Assembly: GCA_964606575.1 (NCBI GenBank)
Contig: CAZSHA010000004.1
Span: forward strand, 1-64,000
Direction: 5' to 3'
Origin: RGIG4576 sp964606575
GTDB taxonomy: Bacteria; Bacteroidota; Bacteroidia; Bacteroidales; Muribaculaceae
DNA: 64,000 nt
The number at the start of each line of letters is the position of its first letter. Position 1 is the first letter of the stretch. Shown here piece after piece: positions 1 through 8,497 of the stretch. The position numbers and the translations under genes were made by a program. Below the pieces are notes generated by a model that was not told where the DNA came from, ran no database searches, and saw only the letters and a program-made list of their open reading frames with translations.

Positions 1-30
1 ACTATATTTCAATAATTTCAAAGGACAATT

Positions 31-315
31 TCAGATTTTAATGGGACAGTAGTGTTCTGCTATACAAATTAAAGAGTCATTTGTTTCATCAATATAATTC
101 TTATCCAGTGCTATAGATAGCAATAAAGCATAGTATGCTGAATGATATTTATCTGTTAGTTCTTCTTGCGGGATTTGTTTAAGCAAGTTTAGAGCAGAAT
201 CGGGAGTTGTTTCGAGAGTGGCTTCGACTTCGTTTAGACGCTGTTCTGTGTAATTTTTAGAACAACTGACCCCAATAAAAGTAAATAAAATAAATATTAT
301 CGTTGAATATTTCAT
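31..315 (-). pseudogene. Truncated TPR-type lipoprotein (N-terminal fragment)
   Basis: The 94-residue product starts with a lipoprotein signal ending in a Cys at about residue 19 (GVSC), followed by residues resembling the start of large Bacteroidales TPR proteins (PDSALNLL, then DKNYIDETNDSLI). From memory those run to several hundred residues, with further TPRs and often a C-terminal DNA-binding region. Here the frame stops at 31, just after the first repeat-like segment, and the bases from 1 to 30 give no continuation in any frame. The promoter motif upstream still looks intact. I read it as a decayed gene remnant, but a functional short lipoprotein cannot be excluded. Confidence 0.55.
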
Positions 316-354
316 CTGAAAGGAATTGAATTGTGTACATCTATAATTTCACCA

Positions 355-362
355 CAAAGATA
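355..362 (-). promoter_or_regulatory. Probable -7 promoter element (TATCTTTG, minus strand)
   Basis: CAAAGATA on the plus strand reads TATCTTTG on the minus strand, a match to the Bacteroidota TAnnTTTG element, about 40 bases upstream of the truncated lipoprotein start at 315. No clear -33 TTG was found at the expected spacing. Confidence 0.4.
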
Positions 363-369
363 ATAATTT

Positions 370-1075
370 ATGAGCGAAGAAAAGAAACCCAAGAAGAACT
401 AAAGCCAATCTAATAGAATGCATAAATAATGCGGCAGAGGAACAGATTAAAAAAGATGGGTTCTCTAAGGTTCTGGTAACAGACATAATAAAACGAGCGA
501 AAATAGAACCTGTTGTGTTTTATAATAGATACAACAGCCTAGAAACTTTTTTGAGTGAGTTTGTGAAGAATTATGATTATTGGTTTAGTGATGTACTGAA
601 GAACTTGAGGCATCCCATAATGAGCAAAGAAGGTATGTCCGAAATATTCCAGCAGCTATTATTAGAGCTGAACAAAGATTCTATTATGTTAGAATTGATT
701 CGCTGGGAAGTCGCTTGTGGAAACAGCACAACGACAAGGACTGCAATGCTGAGAGAAATCCACATATCCCCATTGGTAAAAGATTTTGAAATTGTGTTTC
801 ACGATAAAGGTGTAGATGTTGCTGCATTAACTGCATTGATTATCGGTGGAGTGTACTATTTGTCACTTCATAAAGATCGAAGCCCTTTTAGCGGCATTGA
901 CATAAATACCACAGAGGGGCAATCTCGTATTTTAAAAGCAATAAATTATTTCATAGAAAAAATCTACGAAGAAAACAAATTGAATGAAGACAGAAAACTT
1001 ATAGCTTATCGACTAAAAGAAGCAGGTGTAGGTGAAGATGTCATCGATCGGTGCGTTTGGGGGAGAAAAGTATAA
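370..1075 (+). pseudogene. TetR/AcrR-family regulator with apparent +1 frameshift near its start
   Basis: The frame ending at 1075 is open back to 374 and encodes a typical TetR helix-turn-helix just before the first usable start, a GTG at 515: INNAAEEQIKKDGF, then VTDIIKRAKI and VVFYNRYNSLETF. The frame has no ATG there and meets a stop at 371. An ATG at 370 lies one base out of phase and runs for ten codons (MSEEKKPKKN, then stop). Removing one base in the A-rich tract at about 373-400 would join the two into a normal TetR protein of about 234 residues. Starting at 515 would lose the DNA-binding domain. It is either a real inactivating frameshift or a sequence error. The target is unknown; the only divergent neighbour is the lipoprotein remnant. 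Confidence 0.65.
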
Positions 1076-1131
1076 ATAGAGGAAGTAGTGCAATGTGACT
1101 TGTAAATTGTGGTATATTGGTGAAAAATTAT

Positions 1132-1139
1132 TAATTTTG
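1132..1139 (+). promoter_or_regulatory. Probable ftsY -7 element (TAATTTTG)
   Basis: TAATTTTG matches TAnnTTTG and ends 27 bases before the ftsY ATG. A TTG at 1107-1109 lies 22 bases upstream, near the usual -33 spacing. Confidence 0.5.
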
Positions 1140-1166
1140 TAGTCTAATTAAAATTAAATAGTAATA

Positions 1167-2123
1167 ATGGGATTCTTCAGCAAGCTATTCTCTAAAGAGA
1201 AAAAAGAAACTTTGGATAAGGGATTGTCAAAAACCAAAGAGGGATTTTTTGACAAGATTAAACGTGCCGTAGCAGGAAAATCGAAAATAGACGATGATGT
1301 GCTAGACAACTTGGAAGAGGTTTTTATAACTTCTGATGTCGGTGTTGATACAACATTGAAGATTCTGGATAGAATCCAAGAGCGTGTGGCTCGTGACAAG
1401 TATGTTGATTCTGTTGAATTGAATGACTTGCTTTGCGAGGAGATTACTGAGCTTCTTGCCGAAAATAATATTGAGAATGGTGAAGATTTCGTTGTTCCTA
1501 CTGATAAACGTCCGTATGTAATAATGGTAGTGGGCGTAAACGGAGTAGGCAAGACCACTACGATAGGCAAACTTGCTTATCAGTTCAAGAAAGCCGGAAA
1601 CAAGGTGGTGTTAGGAGCTGCCGACACTTTCCGTGCCGCTGCGGTTGAGCAACTTGATATATGGGGTACGCGTGTAGGCGTGCCTGTTATCAAGCAGAAG
1701 ATGGGTAGCGATCCAGCATCGGTGGCATACGACACAGTATCTTCAGCAAAGGCTAATAATGCTGATGTGGTTATTATTGATACGGCTGGTCGTCTTCATA
1801 ATAAGAAAGGTTTGATGGACGAGCTTACCAAGATTAAGAATGTGATGCAAAAGGTTATTCCTGGTGCTCCTAATGAGGTGCTACTGGTGCTTGACGGCTC
1901 TACAGGACAGAATGCTTTTGAACAAGCGAAGCAGTTTGTTGCTGCTACCGAAGTCAATGAGCTTGCTATTACTAAACTTGACGGTACGGCTAAAGGCGGT
2001 GTCGTTATAGGAATCAGCGACCAGTTCAAGATTCCTGTGAAGTACATAGGCTTAGGCGAGGGCATGGAAGACTTGCAAGTGTTCCGCAAAGAAGAATTTG
2101 TGAAATCACTTTTCGGTAAATAA
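1167..2123 (+). CDS. ftsY: Signal recognition particle receptor FtsY
   Basis: FtsY is the membrane-associated SRP GTPase that receives ribosome-nascent-chain-SRP complexes and hands them to SecYEG. The 318-residue product has a short charged N-terminal region, a helical N domain, and an NG GTPase domain with P-loop GVNGVGKTT (from about residue 123), DTFRAAAVEQL, the G3 motif DTAGR, and TKLDGTAKGG. It lacks the long acidic A domain of proteobacterial FtsY, as is usual in this phylum. The start follows a promoter-like element. It is the first gene of a likely operon with rimO and an isochorismate synthase gene. Confidence 0.97.
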   Translation: MGFFSKLFSKEKKETLDKGLSKTKEGFFDKIKRAVAGKSKIDDDVLDNLEEVFITSDVGVDTTLKILDRIQERVARDKYVDSVELNDLLCEEITELLAENNIENGEDFVVPTDKRPYVIMVVGVNGVGKTTTIGKLAYQFKKAGNKVVLGAADTFRAAAVEQLDIWGTRVGVPVIKQKMGSDPASVAYDTVSSAKANNADVVIIDTAGRLHNKKGLMDELTKIKNVMQKVIPGAPNEVLLVLDGSTGQNAFEQAKQFVAATEVNELAITKLDGTAKGGVVIGISDQFKIPVKYIGLGEGMEDLQVFRKEEFVKSLFGK

Positions 2124-2198
2124 ACAACAAGTATATTCAGAAAGACATAAAGGCTATTTATGTTTTTCTGTTTTTATGTAGATTCGTTAATTGTGTGT

Positions 2199-3500
2199 AT
2201 GAAAAGGAATAGGATAGATGTGATAACGCTGGGTTGTTCTAAGAATCTAGTGGATTCAGAGCGATTGTTGAAGCGTTTCCAAGACTTAGGATATGAAGTG
2301 GCACATGATTCTGACAATGTGTGTGGCGAGGTGGTCGTGATAAACACTTGCGGATTCATAGGCGATGCTAAAGAGGAGTCAATTAACACTATATTGGAAT
2401 ATGTGGAGGCGAAGAAAGAGGGCAAGATAAACAGGCTATATGTTATGGGTTGCCTTTCTGAACGCTATTTAGCCGATTTGGAGGCTGAAATACCAGAAGT
2501 TGACAAATATTATGGCAAATTCGACTGGGATAGGCTGATAACCGATTTGCAGGCTTCGTTGCCTCCTACAAAGCCTTATGAGCGTGTCTTGACAACACCA
2601 TCGCACTATGCCTATCTGAAAATATCGGAAGGATGTAACCGTTTCTGTGCATTCTGTGCTATACCGCTCATTACGGGTCGTCACACATCAATTCCTATGG
2701 AACAGTTGCTTGATGAGGTGCGTGATTTGGTTTCTAAGGGTGTGAAAGAGTTTAATGTGATAGCTCAAGATCTTTCTTCTTATGGACTAGACTTGTACGG
2801 CAAGATGATGCTTCCCGAATTGATTGACCATATGGCGCAAATCGATGGTGTTGAGTGGATTCGTTTGCATTATGCTTATCCTGCGCAGTTCCCTTATAAT
2901 ATCTTGCCTGTAATGGCAAAACATGCCAATGTTTGTAAATATCTTGACATTGCTTTGCAGCACATAAGTGATAAAGTATTGTCGAATATGCGTAGACACA
3001 TCACCAAGGAAGAAACACTAGAACTTCTTGCGCGAATAAGGCGTGAAGTTCCGGGTATTCATATTCGCACCACTCTAATGGTTGGTTTCCCGGGTGAGGG
3101 CGAGAGTGAGTTTGAAGAACTTAAAGATTTTGTGCGTTCGGCTCGATTTGAGCGTATGGGTGCGTTTGCCTATTGTGAGGAGGAAGGTACTTATGCCGAA
3201 AAGAATTATGAGGACTCTGTCCCGCAAGATGTTAAAGAAGAACGTTTGGCTGAAATAATGGAGATGCAAGAAACTATATCTCTTGAGTGCAATGAGAGTA
3301 AAATAGGCAGTATTCAGCGTGTTATTGTTGATAGGGAAGAAGATGATTTCTATGTGGGACGCACGCAATACGACTCGCCAGATGTTGACCCAGAGGTGCT
3401 TATAAAGAAAACCAAGGCTTTGGAAGTAGGTAATTTCTATGATGTTATGGTGCAAGAGGCGTTGCCGTTTGAATTGATAGGGGAGGTTTGCAATGGCTAA
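2199..3500 (+). CDS. rimO: Ribosomal protein S12 methylthiotransferase RimO
   Basis: RimO adds a methylthio group to an aspartate of ribosomal protein S12 using S-adenosylmethionine and two iron-sulfur clusters. The N-terminal UPF0004 domain supplies three cysteines (LGCSKN, NTCGF, MGCLSERY). The radical-SAM motif CNRFCAFC follows at about residues 146-153, and the C-terminus is TRAM-like. I chose the ATG at 2199 (MKRNRIDVITLG) because the family begins immediately before this strand; the 13 codons upstream from 2160 are hydrophobic and atypical. The 433-residue length is normal. The last 8 bases overlap the next gene. Confidence 0.95.
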   Translation: MKRNRIDVITLGCSKNLVDSERLLKRFQDLGYEVAHDSDNVCGEVVVINTCGFIGDAKEESINTILEYVEAKKEGKINRLYVMGCLSERYLADLEAEIPEVDKYYGKFDWDRLITDLQASLPPTKPYERVLTTPSHYAYLKISEGCNRFCAFCAIPLITGRHTSIPMEQLLDEVRDLVSKGVKEFNVIAQDLSSYGLDLYGKMMLPELIDHMAQIDGVEWIRLHYAYPAQFPYNILPVMAKHANVCKYLDIALQHISDKVLSNMRRHITKEETLELLARIRREVPGIHIRTTLMVGFPGEGESEFEELKDFVRSARFERMGAFAYCEEEGTYAEKNYEDSVPQDVKEERLAEIMEMQETISLECNESKIGSIQRVIVDREEDDFYVGRTQYDSPDVDPEVLIKKTKALEVGNFYDVMVQEALPFELIGEVCNG

Positions 3501-4536
3501 TATTCCTAATGATGTCATTATTCAGGCACTAGATAAGGCGATAAGCCACAGGTTACATTTCTTTTGCTACCGTTTGCCAGGAGAGCAGCAATTGCATTTC
3601 GGAGCACAGATAATAGAGCAACACACGCCTGTAGGTTTCTATATTCATCCTTTTTGTGAGGATATTAACACGCCTGTTAGTTATATTTCGGCACAGTTCG
3701 ATGCTGTGAAGTTCTTGAAAGTGCCGTTATCTTCGTTGCCACGCACAAATTGCAGGCTTGTTATGGCTGAAACCACGTCTAAAGAAACTTACATGGCTCA
3801 AGCGGCTAGGTGTATCAGTGATTTGAAGGGCGGTAAATTCAAGAAAATAGTATTGTCTAGAACCATTTGCAATGAGTATGCCATAATCTCGTGGCGTAAG
3901 GTGTTCCAAAATCTGCTCGATAAGAATCCAGATGCTTTTGTTTTCGCTTTTCATTCTGAGGAAGCTGGCTTTTGGATGGGGGCATCGCCTGAGAAGTATT
4001 TGAGCTATCATCGTGATCGAGTGTCTACTATGGCTTTGGCTGGGACACGTATGGCTGGTAGTGCTGACGAGTGGAGCGACAAGGAAAGAGAAGAACAGAA
4101 GATTGTAGCCGATTATATTTGTGAGAAGTTTGATTTGGTTGGTATGAAATATGCAATGTCACCCACGTATACACGCAATGCAGGTACGGTTGAGCATATT
4201 TGTAACGATTTTGAGGGAATGGTAACAACACCTACGCAAGTCGACAAATTGCGTAATTTCTTGCATCCTACACCAGCTATTGCAGGAGTGCCAGCCAAGG
4301 AGGCTATAAAATATATAAAAGAGGTGGAGAAGCGTAGTCGCCGTTATTACGGAGGTTTTATCGGACCAGTGGATGCGTGGGGCAATTTTGATTTTTATGT
4401 AAATCTACGTTCCCTGGAATTTGATAGCGAGCGTTATTGTATATATGTAGGAGGTGGATTGACAGCCGATTCCGATCCTGAAAAAGAGTGGCAAGAAACC
4501 ATCCACAAGGCAAAGACGCTACAACGATTCTTGTAA
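3493..4536 (+). CDS. menF: Isochorismate synthase (MenF/EntC family)
   Basis: Isochorismate synthase converts chorismate to isochorismate, the first committed step of menaquinone synthesis. The 347-residue protein has the chorismate-binding fold motifs KIVLSR, FWMGASPEKYL, the ALAGTR segment, and the C-terminal RRYYGGFIGP and YVGGGLT segments with a conserved late EW (DPEKEWQET). Bacteroidales rely on menaquinone, and there is no siderophore cluster nearby, so a MenF role is more likely than EntC; that choice is inference. The ATG overlaps the end of rimO by 8 bases, so the two are probably translationally coupled. No other men gene is in the window. Confidence 0.85.
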   Translation: MANIPNDVIIQALDKAISHRLHFFCYRLPGEQQLHFGAQIIEQHTPVGFYIHPFCEDINTPVSYISAQFDAVKFLKVPLSSLPRTNCRLVMAETTSKETYMAQAARCISDLKGGKFKKIVLSRTICNEYAIISWRKVFQNLLDKNPDAFVFAFHSEEAGFWMGASPEKYLSYHRDRVSTMALAGTRMAGSADEWSDKEREEQKIVADYICEKFDLVGMKYAMSPTYTRNAGTVEHICNDFEGMVTTPTQVDKLRNFLHPTPAIAGVPAKEAIKYIKEVEKRSRRYYGGFIGPVDAWGNFDFYVNLRSLEFDSERYCIYVGGGLTADSDPEKEWQETIHKAKTLQRFL

Positions 4537-4572
4537 ATGTTCCCACATAATGTGAACGTTGCATACGGTAAC

Positions 4573-4599
4573 AAAAAAGCACTTGAAAAGTGCTTTTTT
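4573..4599. terminator. Bidirectional rho-independent terminator
   Basis: AAAAAAGCACTT, a three-base loop, then AAGTGCTTTTTT forms a hairpin with an A/T tract on each side. It lies exactly between the convergent isochorismate synthase and prfC genes and can serve both. Confidence 0.85.
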
Positions 4600-4600
4600 G

Positions 4601-6181
4601 TTAAAACTCGCTAGTGAAGTGGAAGCGGATTTTGGGAAAGTCGGATTGAGCCATTTGCAACACATAGCCCGAATCGGCTAGGAATACGTCACGCCCTTCC
4701 TTATCGATAGCCATATATTGATATTTACGCTTCTTGAAAGCTTCAAGTGCTTCCTTATCGTCGCTTTCTATCCAACATGCTTTATATAGGTGAATAGGTT
4801 CCCATCTACATTGTGCTCCATATTCATGTAACAAGCGGTATTGAATGACCTCAAATTGCAACTGACCAACTGTTCCTATAATCTTACGTCCGTTGAACTG
4901 GTTGACGAATAGCTGAGCTACACCCTCGTCCATAAGCTGTTCTATACCTTTGTTTAGTTGCTTGGTTTTCATAGGGTCAGTATTTTCGATGTATTTGAAC
5001 ATCTCAGGCGAGAAACTTGGTAATCCCTTGAAATGCAACTCTTCACCTTCGGTGAGCGTATCTCCGATTTTAAAGTTGCCGTTGTCTGGAATACCAACAA
5101 TATCGCCAGGATATGCCTCGTCTACAATATCTTTCTTTTGTGCCATGAATGCTGTAGGTGCGGCAAACTTCAATATTTTGCCGTGACGAACATGTTTATA
5201 TGGTGCGTTACGTTGGAAAACACCAGAACATATCTTGACGAAAGCTATACAACTGCGGTGGTTGGGATCCATATTGGCATGAATCTTGAAAACGAATCCT
5301 GTGAATCCCTCTTCTTGTGGTTTCACCTCGCGCTCAACAGCCTGCACAGGTCGAGGCGATGGTGCTATACGAACGAAACAATCTAGCAACTCTTTAACAC
5401 CAAAGGTGTTGAGGGCGGAACCGAAGAATACTGGAGCAACTTTACCTTCTAAGTAGTCTTGCACGTTAAATTCTGGATAAACGCCTTCGATAAGTTCTAT
5501 ATCGTCACGTAGTTTTGCGGCATCTTGCTCACCAACGGTCTGATCTATAACGAGGTCGTTGATGTCGTTTATTTCCACACGTTCGGTAACTTTCTGCTTA
5601 TCGGGTGTGAAAAGATCAAGACCGCCTTCATAGATGTTGTAAACGCCCTTGAAATGAAGTCCTATGTTGATAGGCCAGCTAAGAGGGCGAACATTAATTT
5701 GCAGCTCGCTTTCAAGTTCGTCAAGAATGTCAAACGGGTCACGTCCTTCACGGTCGAGTTTGTTGACAAAGATGATAACAGGAGTTTTACGCATGCGGCA
5801 CACTTCCATAAGACGGCGTGTCTGTTGCTCTACACCTTTTGCAACGTCAACAACGATAATAACGCTATCCACTGCGGTCAATGTTCGGAAAGTGTCTTCG
5901 GCGAAGTCTTGGTGACCAGGAGTGTCAAGAATATTGATTTTATAGTCGCCATAGTTGAAACCCATTACAGAAGTAGCGACAGAGATACCACGTTGTTTCT
6001 CGATTTCCATCCAGTCGGAAGTTGCAGTTTTCTTAATCTTATTTGATTTTACAGCACCAGCCACGTGTATAGCACCACCGAAAAGCAATAATTTTTCGGT
6101 GAGAGTAGTTTTACCCGCATCGGGGTGAGATATAATTGCAAACGTTCTTCGTTTATCTATTTCAGATGTTAAATTAGCCAC
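4601..6181 (-). CDS. prfC: Peptide chain release factor 3 (RF3)
   Basis: RF3 is a translational GTPase that recycles RF1/RF2 from terminating ribosomes. The 526-residue protein has the P-loop SHPDAGKTTL (about residue 18), the switch region KQRGISVATS, DTPGHQDF, and NKLDREGRD as the G4 motif, followed by domain II and the RF3 C-terminal domain ending in HFTSEF. The length is typical. It is the last gene of a minus-strand run (crp, DUF4924, rfbD, prfC), 24 bases after rfbD, and ends at the shared terminator. Confidence 0.96.
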   Translation of the reverse strand: MANLTSEIDKRRTFAIISHPDAGKTTLTEKLLLFGGAIHVAGAVKSNKIKKTATSDWMEIEKQRGISVATSVMGFNYGDYKINILDTPGHQDFAEDTFRTLTAVDSVIIVVDVAKGVEQQTRRLMEVCRMRKTPVIIFVNKLDREGRDPFDILDELESELQINVRPLSWPINIGLHFKGVYNIYEGGLDLFTPDKQKVTERVEINDINDLVIDQTVGEQDAAKLRDDIELIEGVYPEFNVQDYLEGKVAPVFFGSALNTFGVKELLDCFVRIAPSPRPVQAVEREVKPQEEGFTGFVFKIHANMDPNHRSCIAFVKICSGVFQRNAPYKHVRHGKILKFAAPTAFMAQKKDIVDEAYPGDIVGIPDNGNFKIGDTLTEGEELHFKGLPSFSPEMFKYIENTDPMKTKQLNKGIEQLMDEGVAQLFVNQFNGRKIIGTVGQLQFEVIQYRLLHEYGAQCRWEPIHLYKACWIESDDKEALEAFKKRKYQYMAIDKEGRDVFLADSGYVLQMAQSDFPKIRFHFTSEF

Positions 6182-6205
6182 TATAGTATATGTTTATATT
6201 GTTTC

Positions 6206-7078
6206 TTAATCTATTTCGTTTAATTCTTTTAAGCATTTTTCAAGGCTGTCTACCCAGAAAGGAATAGTTATACCTAAAGTTTTCTTGATTTTTGATTTGT
6301 CAAGAACCGAAAAAGAAGGGCGGTGTGCTTTAGCTGGATATTCTGAACTTCTTATTGGACTTACTGAACATGTGGAAATATTAGCCAACTTGTGTATCAT
6401 TTTAGTGAAATCATACCATGAACATGCTCCTTCATTAGAAAAATGGTAGATGCCAGAACTCCAATCATCTTTTTTGAGTAGGACAAGAATTGCATCTGCC
6501 AAATCGCCAGCATAGGTGGGTGTACCTATTTGGTCGGCGACGACATTAAGGCTATCTCTGCTTTTGCCTAAATTGAGCATGGTCTTAACAAAATTGTTTC
6601 CAAAGGATGAATATAGCCAAGCCGTGCGTATGATGACATGGTCGTTAGGCAAAATTAGAGCAAGAGATTGCTCACCTGCTAATTTAGTGCTTCCATATAC
6701 TGATTGCGGACAGGTCTTGTCGGTTTCTTTATAAGGGGTACAACTAGTGCCGTCAAACACGTAATCGGTAGAGATATGCACTACTTTTGCACCATTCTGT
6801 GCTGCCGCCTTCGCTATGTTTTCAACGGCTATATGATTTAGTTTGTCACATAGTTGCTCGTCTTCTTCAGCCTTATCTACAGCGGTATATGCGGCACAAT
6901 TGACTATAGTGTCGATGTCGTTTACGGCAATAAAAGTGTTCAAAGTATCTACGTCGGTAATGTCAAGTTCGTTCACATCGGTATAGAACACATTGAACTG
7001 CAAAGCCTCTTTCATCGCCTTACGCATCTCGTTGCCAAGTTGCCCATTAGCTCCTGTTATAAGAATGTTTTTAGCCAT
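6206..7078 (-). CDS. rfbD: dTDP-4-dehydrorhamnose reductase
   Basis: RfbD (RmlD) reduces dTDP-4-keto-L-rhamnose to dTDP-L-rhamnose for surface polysaccharides. The 290-residue protein opens with the nucleotide-binding motif GANGQLGNEM. It contains the short-chain dehydrogenase YxxxK catalytic pair in VYGSTKLAGE and the family segments NCAAYTAVDKAE and STDYVFDG. The length is normal. rfbA, B and C are not adjacent; in Bacteroidota rfbD is often separate from them and close to DUF4924, as here. Confidence 0.93.
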   Translation of the reverse strand: MAKNILITGANGQLGNEMRKAMKEALQFNVFYTDVNELDITDVDTLNTFIAVNDIDTIVNCAAYTAVDKAEEDEQLCDKLNHIAVENIAKAAAQNGAKVVHISTDYVFDGTSCTPYKETDKTCPQSVYGSTKLAGEQSLALILPNDHVIIRTAWLYSSFGNNFVKTMLNLGKSRDSLNVVADQIGTPTYAGDLADAILVLLKKDDWSSGIYHFSNEGACSWYDFTKMIHKLANISTCSVSPIRSSEYPAKAHRPSFSVLDKSKIKKTLGITIPFWVDSLEKCLKELNEID

Positions 7079-7086
7079 AGTGATGA

Positions 7087-7647
7087 TTAGAATTCGTTAT
7101 TATCGTCTTCAAAAATGGGATGTTCTTCATTCTTTTTATATAGCGATGAAAGCAGTGACAAGAAACTTGATATTTGCGTTATAGCTTGCATAGTGCTTTC
7201 GCTCACTTCTCTGCCTTGAAGCCTAAGCATGAGCATGCCATATAGTGCGTTGAAGCATGTTTCAAGTTCGCCTGCTTTGTTTTCGCCTGCTTTTGCCCTC
7301 AATTCCACGATATATGGTAAGGTCTTGTAAAAAACGGCTCCATATTCGGGAAATTTAGGCGATTTCAATAGCTCTTGATGAAGATCGGCAAGGCGGATAA
7401 TAACGTTCTTGTTTATTTGAAGATGTCCCGACTGGCGTACATTTTCCAGTTCCATCATTTTGATGAGCGACTCATACCAGTATTTAATCTCGTTGCGTTG
7501 TTTTTCATCAACATTGTATTTCGAGATTAGATTCTGATTGATGAGGTCAATATCTAGCTTGTTAGCCCTGATAATATCTTCGATTTGCCACATGTATAGC
7601 AAATATTCGGCAATATTCTCCTTTCGTTTTAGTTGTGCTATAATCAT
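7087..7647 (-). CDS. DUF4924 family protein
   Basis: The 186-residue, largely helical soluble protein has the look of DUF4924, a family of unknown function found in Bacteroidota: start MIIAQLKRKENIAEYLLYMWQIEDIIRA, truncated here to its opening MIIAQLKRKENIAEYL, and a LYGMLMLRLQGREVS segment near the C-terminus. No signal peptide or membrane helix is visible. It sits 9 bases from the Crp-type regulator and 8 bases from rfbD, so the three are surely co-transcribed. The function is unknown. Confidence 0.85.
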   Translation of the reverse strand: MIIAQLKRKENIAEYLLYMWQIEDIIRANKLDIDLINQNLISKYNVDEKQRNEIKYWYESLIKMMELENVRQSGHLQINKNVIIRLADLHQELLKSPKFPEYGAVFYKTLPYIVELRAKAGENKAGELETCFNALYGMLMLRLQGREVSESTMQAITQISSFLSLLSSLYKKNEEHPIFEDDNNEF

Positions 7648-7656
7648 AATTCTGAT

Positions 7657-8358
7657 TTATCCGAATTTGCTTATTTTGCGTAGCATGTTCTCGTTGATTA
7701 TTTTGATGCGTCGACCGTCGACTGTTATTAGTTTCTCGGTGACAAATGTAGATAGAGTGCGAATTGCATTTGAGGTGGTCATGTTTGACAAGTTTGCAAT
7801 ATCCTCACGAGCCATATATATTTTGATTGTCTGTTCGTCTTCCTCGTATCCGTAATTGTCTACTAGCAGTAGTAACGCTTCGGCTAAGCGGCCACGGATG
7901 TGCTTTTGGGTTAAGTTTACGATTTTTGTGTCAGATCCTCCCAAGTGGCGTGATAGCTCATGTATAAAGAACCATGCTAAAGAGCGGTTTCCGTCAATAA
8001 GTTCGGCGACTATTGACATAGGGATAGCTCCTAATGTGGACGGTTCGAAAGCACTAATGCTTGATACATAGCACTCATTTGCGAAGTAGGCACGATAACC
8101 AATATATTGGATGGGGCGGTATACACGCAAGATTTGTTGTCTTCCGCCGATACCGTCTTTAAACATTTTCACTTTTCCGCTTAGTAGGCACCATAAATAT
8201 TCAGGTTCGTCACCTTCGGCATATATTATCTGATTACGCTTGAAATTATGTATCACAAAGTTATCGGTAATCTTTCTTTTCTCGTCGGGAGTAAGCAGTA
8301 CCCAGATGTCGTTTAAACCTTCACTTAATATCTTCTCAAGAGAACTTTTATTTAACAT
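7657..8358 (-). CDS. Crp/Fnr-family transcriptional regulator
   Basis: The 233-residue protein has an N-terminal cyclic-nucleotide-binding-like barrel (IYAEGDEPEYLWCLLSGKVKMF) and a C-terminal winged helix (MAREDIANLSNMTTSNAIRTL). The cysteines needed for an Fnr-type iron-sulfur cluster are not visible, so the ligand is unknown. It leads a four-gene minus-strand run from a promoter with good -7 and -33 elements. From position alone it may control itself and its neighbours. Confidence 0.9.
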   Translation of the reverse strand: MLNKSSLEKILSEGLNDIWVLLTPDEKRKITDNFVIHNFKRNQIIYAEGDEPEYLWCLLSGKVKMFKDGIGGRQQILRVYRPIQYIGYRAYFANECYVSSISAFEPSTLGAIPMSIVAELIDGNRSLAWFFIHELSRHLGGSDTKIVNLTQKHIRGRLAEALLLLVDNYGYEEDEQTIKIYMAREDIANLSNMTTSNAIRTLSTFVTEKLITVDGRRIKIINENMLRKISKFG

Positions 8359-8385
8359 GATTATAAAACTATGTTATAAAACGTA

Positions 8386-8416
8386 CAAAATTACACAATT
8401 ATCTAATAATCAGCAA
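8386..8416 (-). promoter_or_regulatory. Promoter of the crp-DUF4924-rfbD-prfC operon
   Basis: On the minus strand TTG (8414-8416) lies 20 bases upstream of TAATTTTG (8386-8393), close to the Bacteroidota -33/-7 consensus. The -7 element lies 27 bases before the start codon. Confidence 0.6.
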
Positions 8417-8419
8417 TAA

Positions 8420-8452
8420 AAAAGCGGAACTTTTATTAAAAATTCCACTTTT
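8420..8452 (-). terminator. Terminator downstream of the porin gene
   Basis: AAAAGCGGAA and TTCCACTTTT pair with a single mismatch around an A/T-rich loop. The minus-strand transcript continues into a T tract. It lies 46 bases beyond the porin stop. Confidence 0.65.
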
Positions 8453-8497
8453 ATGCTGTTTTGTGAGATGAAATGTGAGTTTGTAATAGTTTGTCTG

